A stretch of 32,967 bases of DNA from Hyphomicrobiales bacterium (GCA_025356765.1 JANXRO010000359.1:1-32967); one strand, 5' to 3'; counted from the stretch's first letter, positions 1-8,179 are shown. Numbers and translations are program-made. Notes: generated by a model not told the origin, from the letters alone.

Positions 1-496
1 CGAAATCTGAAGCCTTGGGCACCCGCTCCAGATATTTTTGCATCAGGGTATCGTCGGCCACAGCCGTTGATAGATCGGCAGCAAATTTAGCCGGGCGGCA
101 AATATTTTGGCAGACGCCGAAGAACGCGGATACCTTGCCGCTCAGTTTTTCAGGTTTTACATCTGGCTTCAATGTGGGCCGGAGAATGAACACCACTTCA
201 TCATGATAGCCAATGGCTTCACCGCTCGCTTCGCTGATGCGCATGGGCAAAGGATATTGCACGGCAAAGCTGGCGATATCCGCCCCTTCAAGTTTGATGG
301 CGGGGGGAATTCCGGCAACGCCGGGCACACGCCAATAGGTTTTCCAACCTGCGGCCAGTTTAATGTGCAGGCCGTAAAGCCATTCGCCACTGAGGTTGGA
401 AGTGATCAGGCGCGTTTCCCATTCAGCCGCCAGCGCCGTTGCTGGGGCTAAAAAGGGCGTGGCGGCAAGGCTGGCCAAAAGCTGTCTTCGATTCAT
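1..496 (-). CDS. DsbD N-terminal-domain-like periplasmic protein (partial, C-terminus outside window)
   Basis: The frame reads from ATG at 496 leftward off the window edge; about 165 residues are visible. It begins MNRRQLLASLAATPFLAP and continues to an ALAAEW cleavage-like site, an export signal with a twin-arginine start that could be Tat or Sec. The mature part resembles the DsbD/ScsB N-terminal (DsbC-like) domain: a GEWLYGLHIKLAAGWKTYWR-like stretch and a CQNIC pair (CxxxC) in the FGVCQNICRPA segment. Family knowledge suggests a periplasmic thiol:disulfide exchange role; the partner is not visible. It is divergent from yqgE with a 73-nt gap. Export and family are moderately sure, the exact role is not. 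Confidence 0.75.
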   Translation of the reverse strand, partial: MNRRQLLASLAATPFLAPATALAAEWETRLITSNLSGEWLYGLHIKLAAGWKTYWRVPGVAGIPPAIKLEGADIASFAVQYPLPMRISEASGEAIGYHDEVVFILRPTLKPDVKPEKLSGKVSAFFGVCQNICRPAKFAADLSTAVADDTLMQKYLERVPKASDF

Positions 497-569
497 GCAG
501 CCTTCTTAAAACAATTTGCATTCATCCGCCAATCACCTTCCTGTCAGGATGATTTTCAGGTAAAAGTGG

Positions 570-1139
570 GTGATGACCAAGCGCACATTTCTGGTGGGCA
601 AGCTGCTCATTGCAATGCCTTCGATCAAGGGCGATGATTTTGAGCGCTCTGTGGTGTTTGTTTGTGCGCATTCAAAAGATGGGGCCATGGGTGTGGTGAT
701 CAACAAGCCAGCACCGCGACTGATTTTTGCCGATCTTGCCGATCGTCTCAAGATCGATCACACATCCGAAGAAATTTTGCAATTGCCGGTTATGCTCGGG
801 GGGCCGGTGAAGCAATTTCAGGGATTTGTTTTGCACAGCAGCGACTATGCAACTGCTGAAACCTTGAAGGTGAACACTGAATTTTCACTGACGGCCACGA
901 ACGACATTTTATTGGCCATAGCCAAACGCAAAGGCCCCACGCGAAAAATTTTGGCCCTGGGTTATTCGGGTTGGATTGCTGGCCAGCTTGAAAGTGAAAT
1001 CATGCGCAATGGCTGGCTGCATTGTGATGCCGATGCGGAATTGGTGTTTGGCACCATGAGTGCAAACCTGCACGATGCCGCACTGGCGAAACTGGGCGTT
1101 TCAGCCGCCATGCTGTCTAGCGATTCAGGGCGGGCCTAG
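570..1139 (+). CDS. yqgE: YqgE/AlgH family protein (UPF0301)
   Basis: A 189-aa protein of the usual YqgE length. It opens TKRTFLVGKLLIAMPSIKGD and continues with the family-typical FERSVVFVCAHSKDGAMG and GVVINKPA; later segments include VMLGGPV and LALGYSGWIAGQLESEI. A GTG at 570 and an ATG at 573 are adjacent possible starts; the ATG is the more likely. No signal peptide or membrane segment is present, so it is cytosolic. YqgE/AlgH proteins are conserved but poorly understood; AlgH was linked to alginate regulation in Pseudomonas, and no such genes are nearby. It is convergent with the repeat protein, with only 2 nt between the stop codons. Confidence 0.9.
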   Translation: MMTKRTFLVGKLLIAMPSIKGDDFERSVVFVCAHSKDGAMGVVINKPAPRLIFADLADRLKIDHTSEEILQLPVMLGGPVKQFQGFVLHSSDYATAETLKVNTEFSLTATNDILLAIAKRKGPTRKILALGYSGWIAGQLESEIMRNGWLHCDADAELVFGTMSANLHDAALAKLGVSAAMLSSDSGRA

Positions 1140-1141
1140 CG

Positions 1142-3526
1142 TTAGCCGTTATTGATTTCGGCTTGGGTTGTGGGGTGGACCCAGGTGAATGTTACCGTAG
1201 CACCCGGTGCCAGAACACTCCATATACCATCATTTGCAACAGCGTCGGTAGAGGCGGCAGCGCCTAATGGGCCGGGCGTGGTGAGGGTTTCTGTGGTGAT
1301 GCCGCCGCTGCCCAAGGCCACAAGAACAGCGGGTGTGCCGTGCATATCTCTCACACTCACATTGGTGATGGGAACGTTGCCGTTATTGGTGATCACATAG
1401 GTATAAGTGATGTTTTCACTCAGGTCGGCTTTGTTTGCGGTTCCACCGAGCTTGTCGGTCAACACGAATACTTTGCTGATCGCAAGGCTTGGCACGGCGG
1501 GAATAGTTGTTGTGGCGGTTGAGCTTGGTGAGGTGATGGTGGTTGCGCCATTTTTGCCCGTGGCCGTTGCCGTGTTGGTGACCCCACCCGCAATGCCGAC
1601 GGCATTTTTTACATCCACAGCTGACAGCGTATAAGTTGCAGTAAAAGTTTGGGATGCGCCAGCCGCCAAGGAAGCCACCGATGCGGGTGTGAAGGCGCTT
1701 AGCGCGTTGGTGCCAGCGCTTGCGTTAAATTTGGGGCCAGCATCAACCGGAGAGACAGTGGTGAGGGCAACACTGCCGACATTTTTGACAACATAGGTAA
1801 AGGTGATCGTGTCGCTGGCGTCGGTCAACGTGGCGTTCAGCCCGGCTGCGATGGTGGGTGCAGCCGCTGTTTTGACGACGGTGAGGCCAGCGACTGTCAA
1901 AATTGAGGTGGATGCCGTTGCTGTGGAAGAGGTGACGGTTCCATTGGCAGGATCTTTGGCTGTGGCTGAAGCGGTGTTGACCACGCCGTTGGTTATGCCT
2001 GCGCCATTGGCCACGTCTGCCGCCGTGAGGGTATAGGTTGCGGTGAAAACCGCATTGGCACCGATGGCAATGGCCGCTGTTGCGGGCGTGAAAACGCTCA
2101 TCGTGCCCGTGCCCGCCACCCCATTGAATTTGGGGCCAACGTCCACAGGCGCTGCAGCAGACAGGGCCACCGCCCCGGTGTTGGTGAGCGTATAGGTATA
2201 GGTGATGGTGTCGGCTGCATCCGTCAGCGTGGTGTTTGCACCTTTGTTCACCGTGGGGGCAGCGGCGGATTTGGCAATCGTCAACAGGGCCATGTTGATG
2301 GTTGCAACGGCGGTGTTGGAATCATCAACGCCGTCATTCACTGTAACATTCACCGTTTTGACAGGGCCTGCGGGAACGGCCGCTGTGCTGGAATAACCAA
2401 TGGAATTCAACGCGGTTTGATATTGTGCCAATGTGCCAACACCACTGAGGGTAAGGATGCCGGTTCCCGCGTTATAACCAGAAGCCGTGATGCCCGCAGG
2501 CAAGGCGGCAATCACGCTGAGTAAATCGGTTGCGACCGGGCTGTTCACTGCAATGGTTGCCGATGAAATTGTGGTGCCATCGTCCAAAATCGCTGCATCG
2601 GTTGCAGCAATGGCAGTAGGGGCGCCGCCTTGATCCCATGTTGCTGTATAGCCCGTGCCGGCAAGCGCTGCGGAAAGATCAAGAGCGGGCGGGTTATTCA
2701 ATATCGTCGAGGTGGAAATAAACGCGGTTGAATCGTATTGAGCGTCTCCCACATCGGCAATGCGGATGGTGATAGTGTAAGTTGTGCCCGGGACGACATT
2801 GAAGGCGTTGATGAACATCGTCGTTGCGCCATTGTAGGCGGTGTCGGGAATAGGCGGCGTGGCGGTTGTGTTGTCACGGTAGTAACCTGCATAGCTGCCG
2901 TTATTCACGGTGTTGATGTCAGTGCCTGTGGCCGTTCCAGGGATCGTGGCGAAATTGAAATTTGTATAAGCGCCACCATTAAGCTTCATCGAAAAGTTAT
3001 CGGTGAATGTGGTGTTTACATATTGGTTATATTCTTCGGAAGCAAAAACCGATGCAATCGACATGCGGTTTACGCCGGGTTTTGGTATGAAGGAGAATGT
3101 GAAGGTTGCAACGTCAAACTCATTCGCCCCCGCATTCGAAATGCCGGTACCTGCCGTTGATCTGAAATTTTGCGGGTTGGCATTTGGCAAACTGCCGGCA
3201 GTGAGCGGAGCTAAACTGGCGTTGCCCGTGCTGAGCACGATGCCGCTTGATATTCCCAGATTTGATCCTGAGGCAGTGAACGTGCCAGCCACTGTTGCAG
3301 AGCTGCCGTTGGCTAATACAGGGGTGCCCGTTAGTGTGATTCCTGGATTAGCCGCCGCAATGGTTGAAGCCAATGTTGCCGCACTTGTTGTGCTGGTGAC
3401 GGTTATTGTGGCGCTGGCTGTGGTTGCAAAAGCGACTGCGCTGATGAAGAGCGCCGCAAATCCGGCGATCCAATCCCAGAATTTTGCGATTGTTCTTTTT
3501 GACTTTGAACGCACGACTAAGCCCAC
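1142..3526 (-). CDS. Secreted repeat protein with choice-of-anchor-L domain and DUF11-like repeats
   Basis: A 794-aa protein, very rich in Ala, Thr, Ser, Val and Gly. Residues about 15-40 form an export signal or signal anchor (WIAGFAALFISAVAFATT). Residues about 45-275 match the choice-of-anchor-L pattern (VLSTGNA, VFASEEYNQYVNTTFTDNFS, then an FINAFNVVPGTTYTITIRIAD-like strand). A Calx-beta/cadherin-like section follows (about 280-410, ending VTVNDGVDDSNTAVATIN). Three DUF11/DUF7507-type repeats of about 120 aa come next, each with TYTYTLTN-like and TATYTLTAADV-like strands. The last repeat stops at TQAEINNG, where the earlier ones continue into a TNxxVNTASATA strand, so the C-terminus looks truncated. 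No sorting motif (LPXTG, PEP-CTERM) is visible. Likely surface-exposed or released; substrate unknown. Confidence 0.8.
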   Translation of the reverse strand: MGLVVRSKSKRTIAKFWDWIAGFAALFISAVAFATTASATITVTSTTSAATLASTIAAANPGITLTGTPVLANGSSATVAGTFTASGSNLGISSGIVLSTGNASLAPLTAGSLPNANPQNFRSTAGTGISNAGANEFDVATFTFSFIPKPGVNRMSIASVFASEEYNQYVNTTFTDNFSMKLNGGAYTNFNFATIPGTATGTDINTVNNGSYAGYYRDNTTATPPIPDTAYNGATTMFINAFNVVPGTTYTITIRIADVGDAQYDSTAFISTSTILNNPPALDLSAALAGTGYTATWDQGGAPTAIAATDAAILDDGTTISSATIAVNSPVATDLLSVIAALPAGITASGYNAGTGILTLSGVGTLAQYQTALNSIGYSSTAAVPAGPVKTVNVTVNDGVDDSNTAVATINMALLTIAKSAAAPTVNKGANTTLTDAADTITYTYTLTNTGAVALSAAAPVDVGPKFNGVAGTGTMSVFTPATAAIAIGANAVFTATYTLTAADVANGAGITNGVVNTASATAKDPANGTVTSSTATASTSILTVAGLTVVKTAAAPTIAAGLNATLTDASDTITFTYVVKNVGSVALTTVSPVDAGPKFNASAGTNALSAFTPASVASLAAGASQTFTATYTLSAVDVKNAVGIAGGVTNTATATGKNGATTITSPSSTATTTIPAVPSLAISKVFVLTDKLGGTANKADLSENITYTYVITNNGNVPITNVSVRDMHGTPAVLVALGSGGITTETLTTPGPLGAAASTDAVANDGIWSVLAPGATVTFTWVHPTTQAEINNG

Positions 3527-3658
3527 ATCCCATATAGCGGAAAAGTTGCTACAAATACCGCTGGTAGTGGGCTAGCAATTTGTAGTTAAAACTTGATAAA
3601 GCTTTTGGTTGTTTATGCCTTATTTGGCTTAGGCCCCAAAAGTTAACTGGTGATAGTG

Positions 3659-3919
3659 CTAATCTGGTCGGCCCATCAACTGGCGCAGGCCCTTCAGTGT
3701 GTCTTCACAGTCTTTCTGGTTGAGCTTGACCAGCGTGTTTTTAGACTTGGTGAACAAGGCTTTGGCCCGCGGGCTTTCCAACTTAACGCGCTCTTCAGGC
3801 TTGGCGTTTTCATAGAGATTTGCGGCGTCTGCCGTACAATCGGCAAAAGCTTTCATTGGTGAAATGACAGTCGCAGCGATAGCCAGCAACAAGGTGAAGC
3901 GCATCTTATCAGAACCCAT
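3659..3919 (-). CDS. Small secreted hypothetical protein
   Basis: An 86-aa frame. After a short charged N-terminus (MGSDKMRF) there is a hydrophobic export signal (TLLLAIAATVISPMKAFA) with an AFA-D cleavage site. The mature part is about 58 aa, polar and lysine-rich, with two cysteines (ADCTADA and KDCEDTL) that could form a disulfide. An internal ATG at 3904 (MRFTLL) is an equally possible start. I do not recognise the family. It lies upstream of the repeat protein in the same direction with a gap of about 130 nt. A CTTTTGG/CCAAAAG inverted repeat (about 3602-3642) in that gap could be a weak terminator, but has no clear U-tract. Confidence 0.55.
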   Translation of the reverse strand: MGSDKMRFTLLLAIAATVISPMKAFADCTADAANLYENAKPEERVKLESPRAKALFTKSKNTLVKLNQKDCEDTLKGLRQLMGRPD

Positions 3920-3988
3920 AATTCAACGTTCGCCAGTTAGGCGAGGAATGGTTAATAGTTCTTCACGATTGACTGCTGGCAATGAAAT

Positions 3989-4206
3989 TTAGTCTTTGGC
4001 GCGCTCAACGTAAGAGCCATCTTGGGTATCCACCACAATACGCGTGCCCACGTTAATGTGCGGCGGCACCAGGGTGCGCACGCCATTGTTCAGCATGGCC
4101 GGCTTGAAGGAGGATGACGCGGTTTGGTTTTTAATGGCCGGCTCGCATTCAGTGATTTCCAAGGTTACGCGCGGTGGAATTTCAATGGAGATGGGGCCAT
4201 CAAAGC
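3989..4206 (-). pseudogene. efp: Elongation factor P, C-terminal remnant
   Basis: The minus strand from about 4206 to the TAA at 3989 encodes roughly 70 residues that read as the C-terminal two thirds of bacterial [23 protein letters not shown], then [20 protein letters not shown], then PPHINVG...[16 protein letters not shown] and stop. The N-terminal KOW domain, with the loop bearing the modified lysine, and a start codon are missing. Upstream similarity stops in front of DGPIS at about 4206, where an in-frame TGA follows. Intact EF-P is about 187 aa. Without the N-terminal domain it cannot act at the ribosomal E/P site, so this is a broken copy. It abuts the integration scar that follows, which suggests it was cut by a rearrangement. 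Confidence 0.85.
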
Positions 4207-4328
4207 ATCATCGCCATTGTTTCACCCCTGAACTTCGAACGCCAGCCGTCACCTTTTCCCGCAAATTCTTTTCCACTTGTAACCCAGGAGTAACCCAGAG
4301 CTGCTTTTGGCGTTCGGCCCTAAAACAG

Positions 4329-4362
4329 AAAAACCCACCATCTCATTGAAATAGTGGGCTTT
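4329..4362 (-). terminator. Intrinsic terminator after the tRNA-fMet fragment
   Basis: On the minus strand, CCCAC and GTGGG arms (flanked by A/T pairs) surround a short AT-rich loop and are followed by a run of five U. It begins 5 nt past the CCA end of the tRNA fragment, the usual position for a tRNA terminator. Confidence 0.6.
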
Positions 4363-4366
4363 AATT

Positions 4367-4422
4367 TGGTTGCGGGAGCCAGATTTGAACTGACGACCTT
4401 CAGGTTATGAGCCTGACGAGCT
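4367..4422 (-). other. 3' fragment of initiator tRNA-Met (att-site-like scar)
   Basis: Read on the minus strand this is the 3' part of tRNA-fMet: the end of the D arm (AGCTCG), an anticodon stem-loop TCAGG-CTCATAA-CCTGA with anticodon CAT, a T arm GTCAG-TTCAAAT-CTGGC that still pairs fully, and an acceptor strand ending CAACCA. The 5' acceptor strand and the D stem are absent; the DNA to the right is unrelated. A 56-nt 3' half ending exactly at CCA is what integration by a tyrosine recombinase into a tRNA gene leaves at the far end of an element. The T stem differs from the usual alphaproteobacterial fMet sequence but is compensated, so it may come from the element's own attP. Confidence 0.75.
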
Positions 4423-4585
4423 GTAGCCTCTGGGGCAAAGTTAGCACAAATTGACGAATCGCACGATTGGAAAAGGCGGGAAAACGCGAGCATTGCTGGA
4501 TAGATGATGAAATTACTGAAGCACAATCAAACGAGGGTATTTGGGGTGGAGATCGCAGCATTCCTGCCACGACCACTTTTGCGAT

Positions 4586-4787
4586 TTAGTAATTGGAAGT
4601 CGACTTCGCCCGGGTTGCAAGTGACCACTCTTTCAGTTCATCAATATGGTAGAAAACTCTGCCGCCATGTTTGCGAAAATTCGGGCCCGTGCCCATCCAC
4701 CTCATGTTGTCGCGTGTGTGCTTTTTGAGGCGGATAGGTTCCAGCTTCAGCAACGCTCAGATAAGGGCTGGTCTGTTTGTCGTTCAT
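4586..4787 (-). pseudogene. Excisionase-like helix-turn-helix protein, frameshifted
   Basis: A good ribosome binding site (GGAG, 8 nt upstream) precedes ATG at 4787. The first frame gives MNDKQTSPYLSVAEAG, the start of a small AlpA/excisionase (HTH_17) protein. Near 4733 the reading frame must shift. The other frame then continues LRLKKHTRDNMRWMGTGPNF, RKHGGRVFYHIDELKEWS and ends TRAKSTSNY with TAA at 4586. The whole is 202 nt against 204 for an intact 67-aa gene, so a 2-nt deletion in a TATCTCCGC-like stretch explains the break. Such proteins control excision of integrated elements. Its place beside a tRNA att scar and the Fic gene fits a decayed mobile element. Confidence 0.75.
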
Positions 4788-4896
4788 TTTTGTTCTCCTA
4801 CTTATCATGACATCAGTGTCACGCGGAGATAAGTGAATGGCTTGTGCTGGCCATTTTTTGATCTAGGTTTTCGCTTTGCGCGGGATTTCAGTGACG

Positions 4897-4960
4897 TATA
4901 GAATCTCTTGCTATAGCTCGTTATTGTGCTGTATTGTGAGCTATAGAAAAGGATTCTATA
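4897..4960. promoter_or_regulatory. 23-nt interrupted inverted repeat before the Fic gene (candidate operator)
   Basis: The left arm (4897-4919) is TATAGAATC-N5-CTATAGCTC and the right arm (4938-4960) is GAGCTATAG-N5-GATTCTATA: two perfectly complementary 9-nt blocks per arm, separated by unmatched 5-nt spacers and an 18-nt loop. The core TATAG/CTATA occurs four times with regular spacing. The right arm ends 4 nt before the Fic start codon and overlaps its ribosome binding region, so protein binding or RNA folding here would block expression. Autoregulation by the C-terminal winged helix of the Fic protein is the simplest inference. Confidence 0.7.
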
Positions 4961-4964
4961 ACTT

Positions 4965-6083
4965 ATGCGGTGGAACTGGGAACAGAAAGACTGGCCAGAA
5001 TTCTTATATGATGCCAAAGCCGTGGAAGCTCTGGAGCGGCAGTTTTTGTGGCAATCTGGGGAGTTCATGGGCGTGTTCCGGCATGTTGGAGCCGATGACC
5101 AGAGTGCTTTGCGCATTGAGCTAATCAGCGAAGAGGCGATCAAGACCTCGGAAATCGAAGGAGAAATCCTCAACCGGGACAGCATCCAGTCCTCCCTGCG
5201 TCACCAGTTTGGCCTCGGGCCGGAAGGCTCTGATATTCCGGCTGCCGAACGCGGTATCGCCAGCTTGATGACAGATCTCTTTGAGCGCTTTACAGACCCG
5301 CTTAACGATGCGATTTTGTTCGCTTGGCACAACCATCTCCTGAGCGGTAACAAAGATCTAAAAACTATAGGTGGTTACCGCACGCATGATGAACCGATGC
5401 AAGTTGTCTCCGGCCCGATCCACAAGCCAATGGTCCATTTCGAGGCGCCGCCTTCAAAAGTCGTTTCATCAGAAATGCAGCGCTTTATCGCTTGGTTCAA
5501 TGACACGTCACCTTTGGGTAAAGCACCGCTGCCCGCACTCACCCGCGCCGGGCTGGTGCATCTGTACTTCGTGTGCGTCCATCCATTTGAAGATGGCAAT
5601 GGCCGGATCGGGCGGGCGCTCGCAGAGAAATCTCTAGCACAAAATCTTGGTCATCCCAGCTTGATCGCACTTGCCTACACGATCGAACGCAAGCGCAAGG
5701 ACTACTATGCAGCACTTGAACGCAATAACAAAAATATGGAGGTGACAGATTGGCTAAGATATTTTGCTGAGACTGTCATCGAAGCCCAGTCCACGACGAT
5801 CAGGCGTGTCGATTTTTACGTTACCAAGGCCAGGTTCTACGACCGATTGCGCGGTCAACTTAATGAGCGGCAAGCAAAAGTGATCGCCCGCATGTTCAAG
5901 GAGGACATCGACGGGTTCAAAGGCGGTCTATCAGCTGAAAACTATATCTCCATCACAGGAACATCCAGAGCCACTGCGACCCGCGATCTTCAAGACCTCG
6001 TGGAGAAAAAAGCACTCACCAAAGCAGGTGAACTCAGACACACAAGATATTTACTGAAGTTCGAAACCTCCGCTGAAAACTGA
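4965..6083 (+). CDS. Fic family protein (adenylyltransferase) with DUF4172 N-terminal domain
   Basis: A 372-aa protein of the DUF4172-Fic type. Residues 1-80 carry the WNWEQKDWPEF opening and an inhibitory helix TSEIEG (T61-G66), matching (S/T)xxxE(G/N) of class II, self-inhibited Fic enzymes. The Fic core has HPFEDGNGRIGR with the catalytic histidine at about 206, so all catalytic and phosphate-binding residues are present. The C-terminal about 80 residues look like a winged helix (a TGTSRATATRDLQDL recognition-helix pattern). Such enzymes transfer AMP from ATP to hydroxyl side chains of target proteins; the target cannot be told here. It stands alone between two tRNA fragments, with an inverted repeat just before the start. 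The gene is intact although its neighbours are decayed. Confidence 0.9.
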   Translation: MRWNWEQKDWPEFLYDAKAVEALERQFLWQSGEFMGVFRHVGADDQSALRIELISEEAIKTSEIEGEILNRDSIQSSLRHQFGLGPEGSDIPAAERGIASLMTDLFERFTDPLNDAILFAWHNHLLSGNKDLKTIGGYRTHDEPMQVVSGPIHKPMVHFEAPPSKVVSSEMQRFIAWFNDTSPLGKAPLPALTRAGLVHLYFVCVHPFEDGNGRIGRALAEKSLAQNLGHPSLIALAYTIERKRKDYYAALERNNKNMEVTDWLRYFAETVIEAQSTTIRRVDFYVTKARFYDRLRGQLNERQAKVIARMFKEDIDGFKGGLSAENYISITGTSRATATRDLQDLVEKKALTKAGELRHTRYLLKFETSAEN

Positions 6084-6729
6084 ATTTCCAATACTTCGCA
6101 AATTTCGTACTCGTCGCTTCCTCTCCGATCAAAAATGGGATTTGTTTAACGTCAATCATTTGCAAATCCTGTTAGGTTAGTAAGTCCGGAAACTTTAACT
6201 TCATCTGCTGCTAAATCGAAATTTTGATTGACCAAAAGGTTATTCTGATAGTCAATTGTTGAGCGTCGCGATGTAGAAGCTGCATGGCAATTGCGGAATA
6301 TAAATCTTGTGGCGGTGTTGTGGCGGAAACGACCGTTATGTTCCGTCTCCGTTCATGCTAATTGGTCTCTTGGCGATCGCGTAAGTTATTGAAAAACCTC
6401 AATACACACCAAGAGTATTCACCTTGACATCGTAGTGGTCGTTGGTTCGATCCCAATACCGCCCACCATTTATTTCCCTACCAAACACGCTGTTTTATAG
6501 GTTCAGCAATCATCCGGACATTTCCGTGGCTTGCGGCGATAGTTCGATCTCAGTTTACCCAATTGCTCGTAATATTGACGAAACTAGACGGCGCTAGGGT
6601 TGGGAATCTCTGTTGCCCTAAATTTTGGTCAACGCATCACCCTAGTATTGCTGACATCGCTCTTGCTTTTGGTCATCTCTCAATTGATTTTCCAGCGCAG
6701 TTCAAAATCTGCGCGCAGCTAGGAGCATT
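6084..6729. other. Gene-free stretch, element remnant
   Basis: About 650 nt of AT-rich DNA. The only recognisable item is the tRNA-Val 3' fragment at 6420-6468. A 65-aa open frame at 6563-6760 on the plus strand overlaps the end of the oxidoreductase gene and has no family features, so I do not call it. No integrase or second toxin-like gene is visible. Confidence 0.5.
6420..6468 (+). other. 3' fragment of tRNA-Val(GAC) (att-site-like scar)
   Basis: The plus strand reads CACC, an anticodon loop TTGACAT (anticodon GAC), a decayed anticodon stem, the variable region GGTCG, a full T arm GTTGG-TTCGATC-CCAAT and ACCGCCCACCA. This is the 3' half of tRNA-Val(GAC) ending exactly at CCA; the 5' half is missing. 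Its CCA end points right, while the fMet fragment's CCA end points left, so the two scars bracket the Fic cassette and face outward. It is too damaged to be a working tRNA. It most likely marks the distal end of an element once integrated at a tRNA-Val gene. Confidence 0.7.
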
Positions 6730-8025
6730 TTATAAGTTAAAGGCATCCAACGTGCGATAGATACCGATGGTGGCTGCAACGGCAATTTTGTGCATGCTGT
6801 GAAAAGCAATTGGTTGAATGGGTGTAACAGGGAAGGGCAGGTGGCCTTGATCGCCATCCGCAAAAAAGCGCCCAAGTGACTGGCCCATTGCAGTCATCAG
6901 TGCAACACCACGACCTTGGCAACCAACAAATGCCCACAAGCCGCTTTCAGGTTGATGAAGATGCGGCCAATGATCGGGTGTGAGGGCAACCCTGCCAAAC
7001 CAGCGCTTTTCAATTTTTATGCCCGCTAATTGAGGAAACAACCGCACCATTGTTCGTGCGAGATGGTTCCAATCATCGGCGCTACTCGGCTCACTCATCC
7101 TACCACGCCCGCCCAAGACGAAGCGTCCATCAGGGCTGCGGCGATAATAGGCAAGCACACGCCTTGAATCAGAAACCGCCTGGCCACCTGGTAAAATAGC
7201 AGCGCCCAGAATTTCGGGCAAGGGTGCCGTGGCAATCTGGAATGAATGAACCGGTACAAGCGAGCGCTTTAGTTGCGGCAACAATTCATCACAATAGGCA
7301 TTGGTGGCCAGCAAAACTTTCTGGGCTTTTACAATTGCTGTCGACGTTTCCAATTCCCAGCTCGAGCCATTGGAAACTATACGGGATACTTTGTTTTCTT
7401 CAAAAATATGAACGCCCGAATTTACTGCAATCCTGGCCAGCTCTCGAACATAGGCCAAAGGATCAATCACCCCGGCGCGCCGATCAATCCAACCACCTGC
7501 ATATCCTTGCGCACCAGTAAGCGCTTGAATCTGAACTTTATCGAGCAACCCAACGTCTGCGCCACGGCTTTGCCACTGGGTTACACGGCCTGCTGCGGTC
7601 TCTAGGGCCTCCATCGTAAGCGAAGCCTGGATCCAACCTGTCCGACTTTGGGATACATCGAGTTTTTCATCTTTGATCAATGAAAACACCCGGTCTGAAG
7701 AGGCACCAACAAAACTCGCCAATCTTTCGCCTCGTTCCGCCCCTAGCTGTTTTATGATATCTTCAGGATCATATTTCAGGCCCGGAATAACTTGCCCACC
7801 GTTCAAGCCAGAAGCTCCACCGCCCACCAAACCGGAATCAAGCACGCACACGGAAACACCCGAGCGGGCGGCAAACAAAGAAGTGACAAGGCCCAATATC
7901 CCAGCGCCAACAATGCTGAGATCATACTTCCGGTCAGTGCCTATTACTTTGGAAAATAGAGGGGCTGGCACACCTTGCCAGACAGGGGTCGAAAAAATAT
8001 CGTCTTTTTTCATAAGAGAAACCAT
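6730..8025 (-). CDS. FAD-dependent oxidoreductase of the DAO family (PuuB/OrdL-like)
   Basis: A 431-aa protein with a Rossmann nucleotide-binding motif at the start of the DAO domain (YDLSIVGAGILG, glycines 40-45), preceded by the short WQGVPAPLF-like extension typical of gamma-glutamylputrescine-oxidase-like members. GASGLNGGQVIPGL follows the dinucleotide site. Near the C-terminus RVALTPDHWPHLH and WAFVGCQGRGVALMTAMGQ form the usual second FAD contact. The family oxidises primary or secondary amines (polyamine derivatives, amino acids) to imines and passes electrons to oxygen or a carrier; the substrate is not decided by sequence. ATG at 8010 (MKKDDIF) is a possible alternative start. It stands alone, divergent from the kinase that follows, with no transporter or transaminase beside it. 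Confidence 0.85.
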   Translation of the reverse strand: MVSLMKKDDIFSTPVWQGVPAPLFSKVIGTDRKYDLSIVGAGILGLVTSLFAARSGVSVCVLDSGLVGGGASGLNGGQVIPGLKYDPEDIIKQLGAERGERLASFVGASSDRVFSLIKDEKLDVSQSRTGWIQASLTMEALETAAGRVTQWQSRGADVGLLDKVQIQALTGAQGYAGGWIDRRAGVIDPLAYVRELARIAVNSGVHIFEENKVSRIVSNGSSWELETSTAIVKAQKVLLATNAYCDELLPQLKRSLVPVHSFQIATAPLPEILGAAILPGGQAVSDSRRVLAYYRRSPDGRFVLGGRGRMSEPSSADDWNHLARTMVRLFPQLAGIKIEKRWFGRVALTPDHWPHLHQPESGLWAFVGCQGRGVALMTAMGQSLGRFFADGDQGHLPFPVTPIQPIAFHSMHKIAVAATIGIYRTLDAFNL

Positions 8026-8179
8026 TTCACAGAATTTAGAACAGGGAATGTAGCTCTATACTTCCATTTCCGCATCAATGTTTTCCAACCCAAACAAACG
8101 ATGGGCCTTCTCCAGAAAGCCTGATATCAAGGTCTGATTGGTATAATTGGTCTGCGTACTGCTGAAAGTCGAAACAACA

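Noticed and set aside
1803-2396. Plus-strand hydrophobic frames opposite the repeat protein
   Set aside because: They are antisense products of the Ala/Thr/Val-rich repeats and recur with the repeat period.
4044-4349. 101-aa plus-strand frame over the EF-P remnant
   Set aside because: It is the antisense shadow of the EF-P C-terminal sequence plus terminator DNA.
6563-6760. 65-aa plus-strand frame
   Set aside because: No ribosome site or family features, and it overlaps the end of the oxidoreductase gene.
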